Of a stretch of 10,475 nt of DNA, positions 1-7,634 are shown piece by piece. The stretch comes from CAYMSA01 sp964392965 (GTDB lineage Bacteria; Actinomycetota; Coriobacteriia; Anaerosomatales; Anaerosomataceae). Location: positions 1 through 10,475 of the forward strand of contig CAYMSA010000059.1 of NCBI GenBank assembly GCA_964392965.1. Reading direction: 5' to 3'. Positions within the stretch are counted from its first letter, which is position 1. Each line of letters opens with the position of its first letter. A program made the translations under genes and the position numbers. The notes under the pieces were generated by a model. The model made no database searches. It worked only from the letters and a program-made list of their open reading frames with translations, and was not told the origin of the DNA.

Positions 1-9
1 CTTGTCCGT

Positions 10-77
10 CCTCTCCCCATGGATCGGCACCGGGCTGCATAGGTCGCCCGCAAGTATGGGTCACACGGATTCTAGCA
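10..77 (-). promoter_or_regulatory. Candidate promoter and ribosome-binding stretch for a gene beyond the left edge
   Basis: Downstream of the folC stop, the minus strand carries TGC-TAGAAT at 77-69, which reads as an extended -10 element (TGN followed by a TATAAT-like hexamer). About 50 bases further on, at 18-10, is GGGGAGAGG, a good Shine-Dalgarno candidate close to the window edge. I see no convincing -35 hexamer at the usual spacing. The simplest reading is that the next minus-strand gene starts just outside the window and has its own promoter. An ATG at 20-18 overlaps the purine stretch and could also be a start. The -10 context TAGAATCCG is the same nine bases as at the valS promoter. 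Confidence 0.35.
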
Positions 78-97
78 GAAGCACGCCGTGCGTCCGG

Positions 98-1441
98 TCA
101 CACAGAACGCAGAGCCTCCCGGGCCGCCGCGACGGTCACGTGACTCCCGGTGACGACGCACCCCTCTCCTGCCGCGCGCACGAGCGCAAGCGCCGACGCG
201 ACGTCCTGGCACCGCGTCGGCTCGGCGCCCGTCACCTCGTGCACGACGTCGGCGAGCACATCGCCCGCGAGCCCGCGGGGACCGGGCAATCCGACGGTGA
301 CGAAGCGACGTGCGACGGGCTCGAGAGCGCGCACGACAGCCCGGACGTCTTTGTCCGAAAGCATGCCGAGGACGATCGTCATGCCGCGGCCACCGGCGAT
401 GCCCGCGATCGCGCGGGCGAGTGCACGGGCCCCGGCCTCGTTGTGCGCAACATCCGTCACGACCCACGGGTCACGTGCGAGTACCTCGAAGCGACCCTCG
501 ATGGTGAGGTCACGGAGCGCCTGCTTGATCACCGCACTCTCCAGTGGGCCTCCAAGAGCGATCTCGGCGGCGGCAATCGCACAGCCGGCGTTCTCGGCCT
601 GGTACCGCGGCCCGTTGACCCGGACGTCCGAGTGGACCGACTGCGGCGTACGGACATCGATGACCGTCGGATCCTCCGGCGTGGCGGACTCGTGGACGAC
701 CGCCACGAGCACGCCCGTAGCCTCGTGCGACCACTTCCCGGGATCGCCGTCTGACAACCGCACCCGGGTGAGTGCCGAGCCGACCGCCTCAGCTCGCGTG
801 CGGAAGACGGCATCGACCTCGGCAGTACCCGGCCCGAGCACGCACGGAACACCCGTCCGTATCACATGTGCCTTGTCGGCCGCGATGTCTTCGATCGTCG
901 GGCCGAGGAACGCCGTGTGGTCGAGCCCCACCGACGTCACGACTGCGACCTCGGCCTCACAGGCGGTCGTGGAGTCCCATCGGCCACCCATACCCGTCTC
1001 AAGCACCGCCCATGTGACACCCGCCTCACGCAGCATCCAGACCGCGGCCACGGTGAGAAGCTCGAACTGCGTGGGCGACTCCGAGAGAAGATGCGCCGAG
1101 CGCTCTGCGGCATCAAGCGCCCGGCTCACGCCCTCGGCGAAGAGCCCGTCTGAGACGCACGCCCCGTCCACGCGCACCTGTTCGCGGTAGTCCAGGAGGT
1201 GCGGGCTCGTGAAGGTGCCGACCCGTACCCCGTGCGCGCCAAGGATGGCCGCGAGCATCCGCGTCGTGGAGCCCTTACCGTTGGTGCCGGCCACCTGCAC
1301 GGCCCTGAAGGCCCGGTGCGGCTCGCCGAGCGCGGTGAGCAGCGTCCGTGTCGTATCGAGAGACGGATGGATTCCGAAGCGCGTGGCGGCATCAAGCGCC
1401 GCCACCGCCTCGGGATACGACAGGTGCTCCACTCCGGACAC
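98..1441 (-). CDS. folC: Folylpolyglutamate synthase / dihydrofolate synthase
   Basis: Cytoplasmic Mur-ligase-family enzyme that uses ATP to add glutamate to dihydropteroate and/or to folates, which retains folate cofactors in the cell. The protein is 447 aa, normal for FolC. Visible motifs are the P-loop GTNGKGS at residues 52-58, the omega-loop SPHLLDYRE at 79-87, the LETGMGGRWDSTT segment at 147-159, HTAFLG at 175-180, a probable carbamylated lysine at K190, GRFE at 316-319, and the start of the C-terminal ligase domain at 330-335. The last reads DVAHNE where the family usually has DGAHNP. The start is GTG at 1441-1439, directly abutting the valS TGA with no spacer. There is little Shine-Dalgarno sequence in the end of valS, so translation is probably coupled to valS termination. 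An in-frame GTG three codons later is a possible alternative start. Whether it is bifunctional or only a polyglutamylase cannot be decided from motifs alone. Confidence 0.95.
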   Translation of the reverse strand: MSGVEHLSYPEAVAALDAATRFGIHPSLDTTRTLLTALGEPHRAFRAVQVAGTNGKGSTTRMLAAILGAHGVRVGTFTSPHLLDYREQVRVDGACVSDGLFAEGVSRALDAAERSAHLLSESPTQFELLTVAAVWMLREAGVTWAVLETGMGGRWDSTTACEAEVAVVTSVGLDHTAFLGPTIEDIAADKAHVIRTGVPCVLGPGTAEVDAVFRTRAEAVGSALTRVRLSDGDPGKWSHEATGVLVAVVHESATPEDPTVIDVRTPQSVHSDVRVNGPRYQAENAGCAIAAAEIALGGPLESAVIKQALRDLTIEGRFEVLARDPWVVTDVAHNEAGARALARAIAGIAGGRGMTIVLGMLSDKDVRAVVRALEPVARRFVTVGLPGPRGLAGDVLADVVHEVTGAEPTRCQDVASALALVRAAGEGCVVTGSHVTVAAAREALRSV

Positions 1442-4087
1442 TCAGACGTCGAGGTCGGCGAGTTGCGCGGCGAGCTTCTCGATGGCGGTTGCGTACTCTC
1501 CGGCGCGCGCACGATCCTTGGCGATGATCTCGGGCGCTGCCTTGGCGAGATAGCCCTCGTTGCCGAGCTTCTTCTCGACGCGTGCGAGTTCCTGACGGGC
1601 TTTGTCGAGCTCCCGGGCCACGCGCTCGCGCTCGGCGGCGAAATCGACCAGACCCTCGAGCGACACGTAGACCTCGCCCGAAGTCGTCGCGACGGCCACC
1701 GCGTGCGCGGGCTTGGCCGCATCGGCGGCGATCGTCAGTGATGCGGCGCCCGCGATGCCGCGGATGTCGTCAGAGAGAGCTTCGATCGTGGCTGCGCACT
1801 CGGCAGCGGGGCGCACGGTCACGTCGAGCTTCACCTTCGGCGAGAGCGTGTAGCGGGCGCGAACCGTCCGCACGGCGACGACAACCTCCTGCAACAGGGC
1901 GATCGCGCGCTCGGCGTCCTCGTCACAGAAGCTATCCAGGCCGACCGGCCATGGCGCGACCATCAACGCATCGGCAGTGCCTCGAGTCTGGGGGAGGTGC
2001 TGCCAGATCTCCTCGGTCACGAACGGCATCATCGGGTGGAGCAGTCGCAGGGCGTTGTCGAGAACGAACACGAGGTTGCCGAGGACGGTCTCGCGCGCCT
2101 CGCCCCCGGCGGCGAGCCGCGGCTTGGCGAGCTCGATGTACCAGTCGCAGAACTCGTTCCAGAAGAACTCGTAGAGCGCCCGTGCCGTCTCGCCGAACTC
2201 GTAGGCGAGCAGCCCTTCGTCGACGCGCCGCGAGAGATCCGCCAGGCGCGAGAGGATCCATGCGTCGGCCGGCGAGCCCACCCGCGGTTCACCGGAGACG
2301 GACGCGTCACCCACGTTCATGAGGACGAAGCGGCTCGCGTTCCAGATCTTGTTGGCGAAGTTGCGCGAGCTCGCCAGCTTCTCCTCGGAGAAACGGATGT
2401 CCTGGTTGCCGGTGACCTGCAACATGAGGCCGAACCGCATGCCGTCGGCACCGTAGTGCGCCATCAGATCGAGCGGATCGACGCCCGTGCCGAGCGACTT
2501 GCTCATCCGCCGGCCCTCGGCGTTGAAGACCGTCGGATGGATGATGACGTCGCGGTAGGGCACGTCGCCGACGAAGTACATGCCGCTCATGATCATCCGG
2601 GCGACCCACAGGAAGAGGATGTCGCGCGCGGTCGAGAGCACGGTCGTGGGATAGAAGAAGTCGAGCTCGGGCGTCTCCTCGGGCCAGCCGAGCGTCGCGA
2701 AGGGCCACAGCTGCGAGGAGAACCAGGTGTCGAGGACGTCTTCGTCCTGGCGCACCGCGGCGCCGCACGTGGGGCAGACGGTCAGGTCGTCCATGCTCGC
2801 CAGCTGGAGGCCGCACGCGTCGCAGTAGAAGACGGGAATGCGGTGGCCCCACCAGAGCTGACGCGAGATGCACCAGTCGCGGATGTTCTCCATCCAGTGG
2901 AAGTAGACGTTCTCCCAGCGCTGCGGATGGAAGACGACGCGTCCGTCGCGCACGGCCTCGATCGCCGGTGCGGCAAGCGGCTTCATGTCCACGAACCACT
3001 GGTCCGAGAGCCACGGCTCCACGACCGTCTGGCAGCGGTAACAGTGCCCCACGGCGTGGTCGTGATCTTCGGTGCGCTCGAGCAGTCCGGCCGCCTCCAG
3101 ATCGGCGAGCACCCGCTTCCGCGCCTCATAGCGGTCGAGTCCAGCGTATGGGCCGCCCTCGGCACCGATCGTCCCGTCGGCCTCGAGGATGTTCACCTTG
3201 GCGATGCCGTGCCGCTCGGCGATCTCGAAGTCGTTGGGATCGTGTGCCGGCGTGACCTTGACCGCGCCGCTACCGAAGGAGGGGTCGACGTACTCGTCGG
3301 CGACGACGGGGATCTCACGGCCGAGCAGCGGCAGGACGACGGTGGCGCCGACGAGATCCTTGTAGCGCTCGTCATCAGGATGAACGGCCACGCACATGTC
3401 GCCAAGCATGGTTTCGGGACGTGTTGTGGCCACCACGAGGTGATCGCGTCCGCCGACCGCAGTTCTGAGCGGGTAGCGGATGTGCCACAGATGGCCCGCG
3501 ACGTCCTCGTGCTCGACCTCGATGTCCGAGAGGGCGGTGGTACAGCGGGGACACCAGTTGATGATGCGCTTGCCGCGGTAGATGAGGCCCTTCTCGAACC
3601 AGTCCACGAAAACCTTACGGACAGCGGTCTGATACCCCGGATCCATCGTGAAATGCTCATCGGAGTAATCGCACGAGCAGCCCATGCGCTTGAGCTGGCC
3701 GATGATTATCGAGCCGTGCTCGACGCGCCACTTCCAGCACTCCTCGATGAACGCCTCGCGGCCCACGTCATGGCGTGAGAGCCCCTGTTTGGCGAGCTTC
3801 TGCTCGACCTTGTTCTGTGTGGCGATGCCGGCATGGTCCGTGCCGAGCACCCAGCGTGCCGGCTGCCCGGTCATCCGCGCGCGACGGATCACCACGTCCT
3901 GGATCGTGTTGTTGAGCGCGTGCCCCATGTGCAGCGACCCGGTGACGTTGGGCGGAGGGATCACGACCGTGAACGGCGGCTCACCCTCGGGCGCCTGCTC
4001 GAAGTAGCGGCCCTCGGCCCACATCTCGAAGACAGGGCCTTCAACGGCATCCGGATCGTACGCCGATGGCATCTCGGTCATGGGCAC
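1442..4087 (-). CDS. valS: Valyl-tRNA synthetase
   Basis: Class I aminoacyl-tRNA synthetase that charges tRNA-Val and edits mis-activated threonine. The length of 881 aa is typical for bacterial ValRS. Visible parts in order are PNVTGSLHMGH with the HIGH-type HMGH at residues 53-56, the CP1 editing domain with TTRPETMLGD at 221-230, Cys pairs C179/C182 and C349/C352, a zinc-ribbon C422/C425/C438/C441, the KMSKS-loop RMSKS at 527-531, the anticodon-binding helical domain, and the C-terminal tRNA-binding coiled coil at about 814-878. Two starts compete: GTG at 4087-4085 and ATG at 4081-4079. A Shine-Dalgarno AAAGGAA at 4097-4091 lies 3 bases from the GTG and 9 from the ATG. The shorter form (879 aa) would lose only two residues. 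The gene lies downstream of an intrinsic terminator, has its own -10 box, and forms a two-gene unit with folC. Confidence 0.97.
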   Translation of the reverse strand: MPMTEMPSAYDPDAVEGPVFEMWAEGRYFEQAPEGEPPFTVVIPPPNVTGSLHMGHALNNTIQDVVIRRARMTGQPARWVLGTDHAGIATQNKVEQKLAKQGLSRHDVGREAFIEECWKWRVEHGSIIIGQLKRMGCSCDYSDEHFTMDPGYQTAVRKVFVDWFEKGLIYRGKRIINWCPRCTTALSDIEVEHEDVAGHLWHIRYPLRTAVGGRDHLVVATTRPETMLGDMCVAVHPDDERYKDLVGATVVLPLLGREIPVVADEYVDPSFGSGAVKVTPAHDPNDFEIAERHGIAKVNILEADGTIGAEGGPYAGLDRYEARKRVLADLEAAGLLERTEDHDHAVGHCYRCQTVVEPWLSDQWFVDMKPLAAPAIEAVRDGRVVFHPQRWENVYFHWMENIRDWCISRQLWWGHRIPVFYCDACGLQLASMDDLTVCPTCGAAVRQDEDVLDTWFSSQLWPFATLGWPEETPELDFFYPTTVLSTARDILFLWVARMIMSGMYFVGDVPYRDVIIHPTVFNAEGRRMSKSLGTGVDPLDLMAHYGADGMRFGLMLQVTGNQDIRFSEEKLASSRNFANKIWNASRFVLMNVGDASVSGEPRVGSPADAWILSRLADLSRRVDEGLLAYEFGETARALYEFFWNEFCDWYIELAKPRLAAGGEARETVLGNLVFVLDNALRLLHPMMPFVTEEIWQHLPQTRGTADALMVAPWPVGLDSFCDEDAERAIALLQEVVVAVRTVRARYTLSPKVKLDVTVRPAAECAATIEALSDDIRGIAGAASLTIAADAAKPAHAVAVATTSGEVYVSLEGLVDFAAERERVARELDKARQELARVEKKLGNEGYLAKAAPEIIAKDRARAGEYATAIEKLAAQLADLDV

Positions 4088-4113
4088 TGGTTCCTTTCAG
4101 CGGGGTTCACCGG

Positions 4114-4119
4114 ATTCTA
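4114..4119 (-). promoter_or_regulatory. Candidate -10 box for valS-folC
   Basis: The minus strand reads TAGAAT at 4119-4114, 26 bases upstream of the valS GTG. It lies between the clpX terminator and valS, where a promoter is needed. The predicted transcription start near 4107 would give a leader of about 20 to 26 bases. There is no good -35 hexamer at 16-18 base spacing (the expected position is GC-rich), so the call rests on the -10 box, the position, and the identical TAGAATCCG context found after folC. ValRS genes are often controlled by T-box leaders, but the leader here is far too short to hold one. Confidence 0.45.
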
Positions 4120-4143
4120 CGACAAACGCGCATGGAGCGCCCG

Positions 4144-4181
4144 AAAACACCGAGTGACCCCACAGATGCGGGGCCACTCGG
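4144..4181 (-). terminator. Rho-independent terminator after clpX
   Basis: In the minus-strand transcript, CCGAGUGGCCCC (4181-4170) pairs with GGGGUCACUCGG (4161-4150). This is a 12-bp stem with one G-U wobble and an 8-base loop, followed at once by UGUUUU (4149-4144). It begins 42 bases after the clpX TAA. The plus-strand side has no T tract, so it works in one direction only. It should end the tig-clpP-clpX transcript and separate it from valS-folC, although some read-through is possible. Confidence 0.88.
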
Positions 4182-4223
4182 GGACTGACTCGATCGCACC
4201 GCACGAGGCGGACGCGTCCGTTC

Positions 4224-5477
4224 TTATGCGCCGATGCCCTGCCCGGCGTGCAGGGTGAGCAGCGGATCGCGCTGACGGTTCACCACGTCTTCGGTGATAG
4301 TCACGCGCTCGATGTCGGTACGACTCGGTAGCTCGTACATCGTGTCGAGCAGCAGCGACTCCAGGATGGAGCGTAGGCCGCGCGCGCCGGTGCAACGAGC
4401 GATTGCCTGCTTCGCTATCTCGGAAAGCGCCTCCGGCGTGAACACGAGGTCGACGCCCTCCATGGCGAACAGGCGTGAGTACTGCCGGACGAGCGCGTTC
4501 TTGGGCTCGGTGAGGATGCGGATGAGCTCCTCTTCGTCGAGTTCCTCGACGTGCGCCGTCACCGGGATTCGCCCGATGAACTCGGGGATGAGGCCGAACT
4601 TGTGAAGATCCTCCGGCAGCACCTGCGCGAGCAGGGATCCGGTGTCGTGATCGCTCGCGGTGTGGATCTCCGCGCCGAACCCGACGCCCTTCGTACCGAT
4701 GCGATCCGCGATGATCTTCTCCAGCCCGACGAACGCGCCGCCGAGGATGAAGAGGATGTTCGTCGTGTCGATGCGGATGAGCTCCTGCTGCGGGTGCTTG
4801 CGTCCGCCCTGCGGCGGTACGGCAGCTTCGGTACCCTCGACGATCTTGAGGAGCGCCTGCTGTACACCCTCGCCCGACACGTCGCGCGTGATCGACAGGT
4901 TCTCGGCCTTGCGGGCGATCTTGTCGATCTCATCGATGTAGATGATGCCGATCTCGGCGCGCTCGATGTCGAAATCGGCGGCCGTGATGAGCTTGAGCAG
5001 GATGTTCTCGACGTCCTCGCCGACGTATCCTGCCTCGGTGAGCGTGGTCGCGTCCGCGATGGCGAACGGTACTTTCAGCCGACGGGCGAGGGTCTGCGCG
5101 AGCAGCGTCTTGCCGCAGCCCGTGGGACCGAGCAGCAGGATGTTGCTCTTGGCGATCTCGACCTCGTCCTCGTCGTCCTGACACTGGATGCGCTTGTAGT
5201 GGTTGTAGACCGCCACCGAGAGCGCCTTCTTGGCGAGGTCCTGTCCGACGACGTACTCGTCGAGGCTCGCCATGATCTCCCGCGGTGTGGGGAGTGAGCC
5301 CGAAAGGACAGGGAGCGTTGTCTCGTCACCCTGCTCCTCATCCACTATCTCGTTGCAGAGGTCGATGCACTCATCGCAGATGTACACGCCCGGGCCTGCG
5401 ATGAGTTTGCGCACCTGGTGCTGCGGCTTTCCACAGAACGAGCACTGCAGGTGTTCGGTTCCTTCATGACGATCCAT
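4224..5477 (-). CDS. clpX: ATP-dependent Clp protease ATP-binding subunit ClpX
   Basis: AAA+ unfoldase that recognises tagged or exposed degrons, unfolds the substrate and threads it into ClpP. The length of 417 aa is normal for the family. The N-terminal C4 zinc-binding dimerisation domain shows C12, C15, C34 and C37. The AAA+ core has Walker A GPTGCGKT at 117-124, the pore loop GYVGED at 150-155, Walker B IIYIDEID at 178-185, the RKH substrate loop at 226-228, the ClpP-docking tripeptide VGF at 265-267 (IGF in E. coli), an arginine finger at R303 in EFIGRIP, and sensor 2 GAR at 364-366. The start is ATG at 5477-5475. The Shine-Dalgarno AGAGG at 5487-5483 overlaps the clpP stop codon, with a 9-base gap between the genes. 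It is co-transcribed with clpP and tig and is followed by an intrinsic terminator. Confidence 0.98.
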   Translation of the reverse strand: MDRHEGTEHLQCSFCGKPQHQVRKLIAGPGVYICDECIDLCNEIVDEEQGDETTLPVLSGSLPTPREIMASLDEYVVGQDLAKKALSVAVYNHYKRIQCQDDEDEVEIAKSNILLLGPTGCGKTLLAQTLARRLKVPFAIADATTLTEAGYVGEDVENILLKLITAADFDIERAEIGIIYIDEIDKIARKAENLSITRDVSGEGVQQALLKIVEGTEAAVPPQGGRKHPQQELIRIDTTNILFILGGAFVGLEKIIADRIGTKGVGFGAEIHTASDHDTGSLLAQVLPEDLHKFGLIPEFIGRIPVTAHVEELDEEELIRILTEPKNALVRQYSRLFAMEGVDLVFTPEALSEIAKQAIARCTGARGLRSILESLLLDTMYELPSRTDIERVTITEDVVNRQRDPLLTLHAGQGIGA

Positions 5478-5486
5478 GCGTTCCTC

Positions 5487-6101
5487 TCAGCTCTCCTTCG
5501 CAGCGCGCTTCTCGAAGATCGCGTCGATGAGGCCGTATGCCTTGGCTTCCTCCGCGGTCATGATGTTGTCGCGCTCGGTGTCAGCGTGGATCTTCTCCAC
5601 CGACTGACCCGTGTGGTAGGCCATGATCTTGTCGAGTGCATCACGGATGCGCAGCATCTCCTTGGCCTGGATCTCGATATCGGTCACCTGGCCCTGGGTG
5701 CCGCCCCACGGTTGATGGATGAGCACGCGGCTGTTGGGCAGCGCGTAGCGCTTGCCCGGAGCACCCGCGGCAAGCAGAACAGCCGCCGCTGACGCGCACT
5801 GGCCGATGCAGATGGTCGACACGTCACTGCGGATGTACTGCATCGTGTCGTACATGGCGAGTGCCGACGTGACCGAGCCACCCGGCGAGTTGATGTAGAG
5901 GCTGATGTCCTTCTCCGGGTCCTCGCTCTCGAGGTGCAGAAGCTGCGCGATCACGAGGTTCGCGACGACATCGTCGATCTCGGTGCCGAGGAAGACGACG
6001 CGCTCGTTCAGTAGGCGCGAGTAGATGTCGAAGCTGCGCTCGCCACGCGTCGTCTGTTCGACGACGATGGGGACGAGGGCGCTCAAGGGTTCGTGCTTCA
6101 C
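5487..6101 (-). CDS. clpP: ATP-dependent Clp protease proteolytic subunit ClpP
   Basis: Serine peptidase that forms a double heptameric barrel and degrades substrates delivered by ClpX or other Clp ATPases in the cytoplasm. The length is 204 aa. The catalytic triad is visible as S104 (in GQCASAAA), H129 (in VLIHQPWGG) and D178 (in DTERD). The handle and substrate-strand motif NSPGGSV is at 71-77. The start is GTG at 6101-6099, chosen because GAGGAGG (6115-6109) sits 7 bases upstream. That Shine-Dalgarno is formed by the last Glu codons of tig, whose TAG ends two bases before the GTG. A single clpP lies here. Many actinobacteria carry two tandem clpP genes, so a second copy elsewhere in the genome is possible. 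Confidence 0.98.
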   Translation of the reverse strand: MKHEPLSALVPIVVEQTTRGERSFDIYSRLLNERVVFLGTEIDDVVANLVIAQLLHLESEDPEKDISLYINSPGGSVTSALAMYDTMQYIRSDVSTICIGQCASAAAVLLAAGAPGKRYALPNSRVLIHQPWGGTQGQVTDIEIQAKEMLRIRDALDKIMAYHTGQSVEKIHADTERDNIMTAEEAKAYGLIDAIFEKRAAKES

Positions 6102-6103
6102 GG

Positions 6104-7402
6104 CTATTCCTCCTCGGAAATGGTGGTGATCTCCAGCAGCGCCTCGAAGGCGCGATCGTAGAGGGCCTGGTCGCGCATCGAGGCGATGTTGCCCGATGCG
6201 ATGAGCATGTTGCGCATGCGCTCGACCTGCGACTCGTCGCCGTCGAGCATCTTCAGGAGCAGTGCGTCGACCTCTTCGTCGCTGACGGCGAGGTCCTTCT
6301 CACGGGCGAACGCCTCGAGCGCGAGTTCCTGGAGGATGGCGGCCTCGGCCTGCATCTGCAGACGGGCATGGAGCGCGTTCGGATCCTCCCCGGTCATCTT
6401 CATGTACATGTCGAATGAGATGCCACGACGCTCCATCTCCTCGGCCATGTCGCGCAGCATGCCCATCGCACGATCCTGGACCATCTCGGCGGGGACGTCG
6501 CCTTCGAGGCGCTTGACGAGCGCGTTGACCGCGGCGCCACGCACGAGCTCGTCGTACTCCTCGGTGCGCTTCTCCTGCAGCTTCTCACGCAGGTCCGCAC
6601 GATACTCATCCAGCGTGTCGAATCCGCCGGCCGACGCCGCGAACTCGTCGTCGAGCGCCGGCAGCGTCTTCTTCTTGACCTCGTGCACCTCGATGTCGAA
6701 GCGGATGGTCTTGCCGACAAGGTCGGGGTTGGTCGTGCTCTCGGGCGCCGCGAACTCGGCCACTGCGGTGCCACCCGCGCTCACGCCGACGATGGCATTG
6801 TCGAACTCCTCGGGCATGAGGCCCTGGCCGAGCTCGTAGAGGTACTTGCTCGCGGCATTGCCCTCGTATGGCTGACCGTCCGCCATGCTCGTGAACGAGA
6901 TGAGCACCACGTCCGCGGCGGTAGCGGGGTCCTCCGTCGCATCAAGCGAAGCGAAGCGCTCCCGCATCATCTCGAGCTGCCCGTCGATCTCGCGCTCGGC
7001 CACCGTGCGCGGCGGAACAGTCGCCGCGAGGTCATCGAGATTCGTGAGTGTCAGCTCGGGACGCAGCATCAGGTCGAGCGTGAACGTGTAGTCCTTGCCT
7101 GGCTCGATGATGACCATCTCGCCGGAGTCCGGCTGCCCGACGAGGCGCAGGTTGGCCTGCGAGATCGCCCGGGGAACCGCCCACTCCATGACGCGCTCAG
7201 TCGCATCGCCGAGCACGTTGGACCGGCCGACCTGGCTGTCGATGACGGGGCGCGGTGCCTTGCCCGCACGAAAGCCGGGGAAACGGTACTTCGAAGCGAC
7301 GTCTGCATATGCCGCAGAGACCGCACGGTCGACATCCGCAGTCGGGACGGTGACGGTCAGGCGGGCACGGCCGCCATCAAGACGTTCAACGCTCGTGTTC
7401 AA
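6104..7402 (-). CDS. tig: Trigger factor (ribosome-associated chaperone and prolyl isomerase)
   Basis: Binds near the ribosomal exit tunnel and protects and folds nascent chains. It also has FKBP-type peptidyl-prolyl isomerase activity. From the chosen start the protein is 432 aa, the usual size. The N-terminal ribosome-binding domain carries GFRAGKAP at residues 43-50, which includes the FRxGK ribosome-docking signature. The FKBP domain spans about 158-243 and the C-terminal helical chaperone arms run from about 245 to the end. The start is TTG at 7402-7400, because the protein then begins MNTSVERLDGG like other trigger factors and has GAGGAGG (7413-7407) 4 bases upstream. The open frame continues to 7504, but that extension runs through the tRNA gene. 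The C-terminus ends in EEE, and those codons form the clpP Shine-Dalgarno. Confidence 0.96.
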   Translation of the reverse strand: MNTSVERLDGGRARLTVTVPTADVDRAVSAAYADVASKYRFPGFRAGKAPRPVIDSQVGRSNVLGDATERVMEWAVPRAISQANLRLVGQPDSGEMVIIEPGKDYTFTLDLMLRPELTLTNLDDLAATVPPRTVAEREIDGQLEMMRERFASLDATEDPATAADVVLISFTSMADGQPYEGNAASKYLYELGQGLMPEEFDNAIVGVSAGGTAVAEFAAPESTTNPDLVGKTIRFDIEVHEVKKKTLPALDDEFAASAGGFDTLDEYRADLREKLQEKRTEEYDELVRGAAVNALVKRLEGDVPAEMVQDRAMGMLRDMAEEMERRGISFDMYMKMTGEDPNALHARLQMQAEAAILQELALEAFAREKDLAVSDEEVDALLLKMLDGDESQVERMRNMLIASGNIASMRDQALYDRAFEALLEITTISEEE

Positions 7403-7430
7403 GGAGCCTCCTCGGGTATGGATGTCCGTC

Positions 7431-7448
7431 CGGAGCGAAATCGCCCCG
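7431..7448 (-). other. Hairpin between tRNA-Leu and tig
   Basis: The minus strand reads CGGGGCG-ATTT-CGCTCCG, a 7-bp stem (one G-U) with a 4-base loop. It starts 14 bases after the tRNA CCA end and lies 28 bases before the tig start. There is no T run after it, so it does not look like a complete intrinsic terminator. It could protect the tig mRNA 5' end after tRNA processing or act as a weak attenuator. Chance cannot be excluded in such GC-rich DNA. Confidence 0.4.
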
Positions 7449-7462
7449 TGATGGTACGCTTG

Positions 7463-7547
7463 TGGTGCGGGCGAGAGGACTCGAACCTCCACGAGTTGCC
7501 CCACCGGGACCTAAACCCGGCGCGTCTGCCAGTTCCGCCACGCCCGC
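7463..7547 (-). tRNA. tRNA-Leu, anticodon UAG
   Basis: A class II tRNA of 85 bases. The acceptor arm pairs GCGGGCG (7547-7541) with CGCCCGC (7473-7467), followed by discriminator A and an encoded CCA (7465-7463). The anticodon stem CCGGG/CCCGG encloses the loop TTTAGGT, with anticodon TAG at 7513-7511, which reads CUA and related leucine codons. The T loop is TTCGAGT. The 13-base variable region holds the short arm expected for tRNA-Leu. The gene lies 60 bases upstream of tig with no clear terminator between them, so the tRNA and tig may share a transcript that is cut at the tRNA 3' end. Confidence 0.97.
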
Positions 7548-7560
7548 AGAACAGCCACCA

Positions 7561-7569
7561 ATGATAGCA
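7561..7569 (-). promoter_or_regulatory. Extended -10 promoter element of the tRNA-Leu (and possibly tig-clpP-clpX) unit
   Basis: The minus strand reads TGC-TATCAT at 7569-7561, an extended -10 element (TGN plus a 5-of-6 match to TATAAT). It is 13 bases upstream of the mature tRNA 5' end, so transcription would begin a few bases before the tRNA. The -35 position is GC-rich and unconvincing. The rest of the 87-base gap between the lipoprotein stop and the tRNA shows no terminator I can support. Confidence 0.6.
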
Positions 7570-7634
7570 AATCGAGGTGCGCTCCCGCGATGATGGCTCC
7601 GTCGCCCTCAGCAAAGCGTCCGAGTGTCCGCCTG

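Noticed and set aside
2..1190. Plus-strand open frames opposite folC (2-754 and 150-1190)
   Set aside because: They overlap folC in antisense, are rich in Arg, Ser and Thr, and lack domains. They are codon-bias shadows.
1997..3778. A 593-codon plus-strand open frame opposite valS
   Set aside because: It is antisense to a fully motif-supported valS. Long shadow frames are expected in high-GC DNA, and the translation is Arg/His/Asp-rich with no recognisable domain.
4088..4143. A possible T-box or other riboswitch upstream of valS
   Set aside because: Only 56 bases separate the terminator from the start codon, too short for a T-box, and no specifier loop or antiterminator is visible.
4117..4395. 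A 92-codon minus-strand open frame across the end of clpX and the terminator
   Set aside because: It is out of frame with clpX, passes through the terminator stem, and is Arg/His-rich without features.
4551..5297. A 248-codon plus-strand open frame opposite clpX
   Set aside because: It is antisense to clpX, whose zinc, Walker and sensor motifs are all intact. The product is a low-complexity Asp/Leu/Arg string.
7403..7504. N-terminal extension of tig to an ATG at 7504
   Set aside because: The extension would translate part of the tRNA-Leu. The TTG at 7402 has a strong Shine-Dalgarno and gives the normal trigger-factor N-terminus.
6683..7564. A plus-strand open frame opposite tig that runs through the tRNA gene
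   Set aside because: It crosses a structured tRNA in antisense and shows no protein family features.
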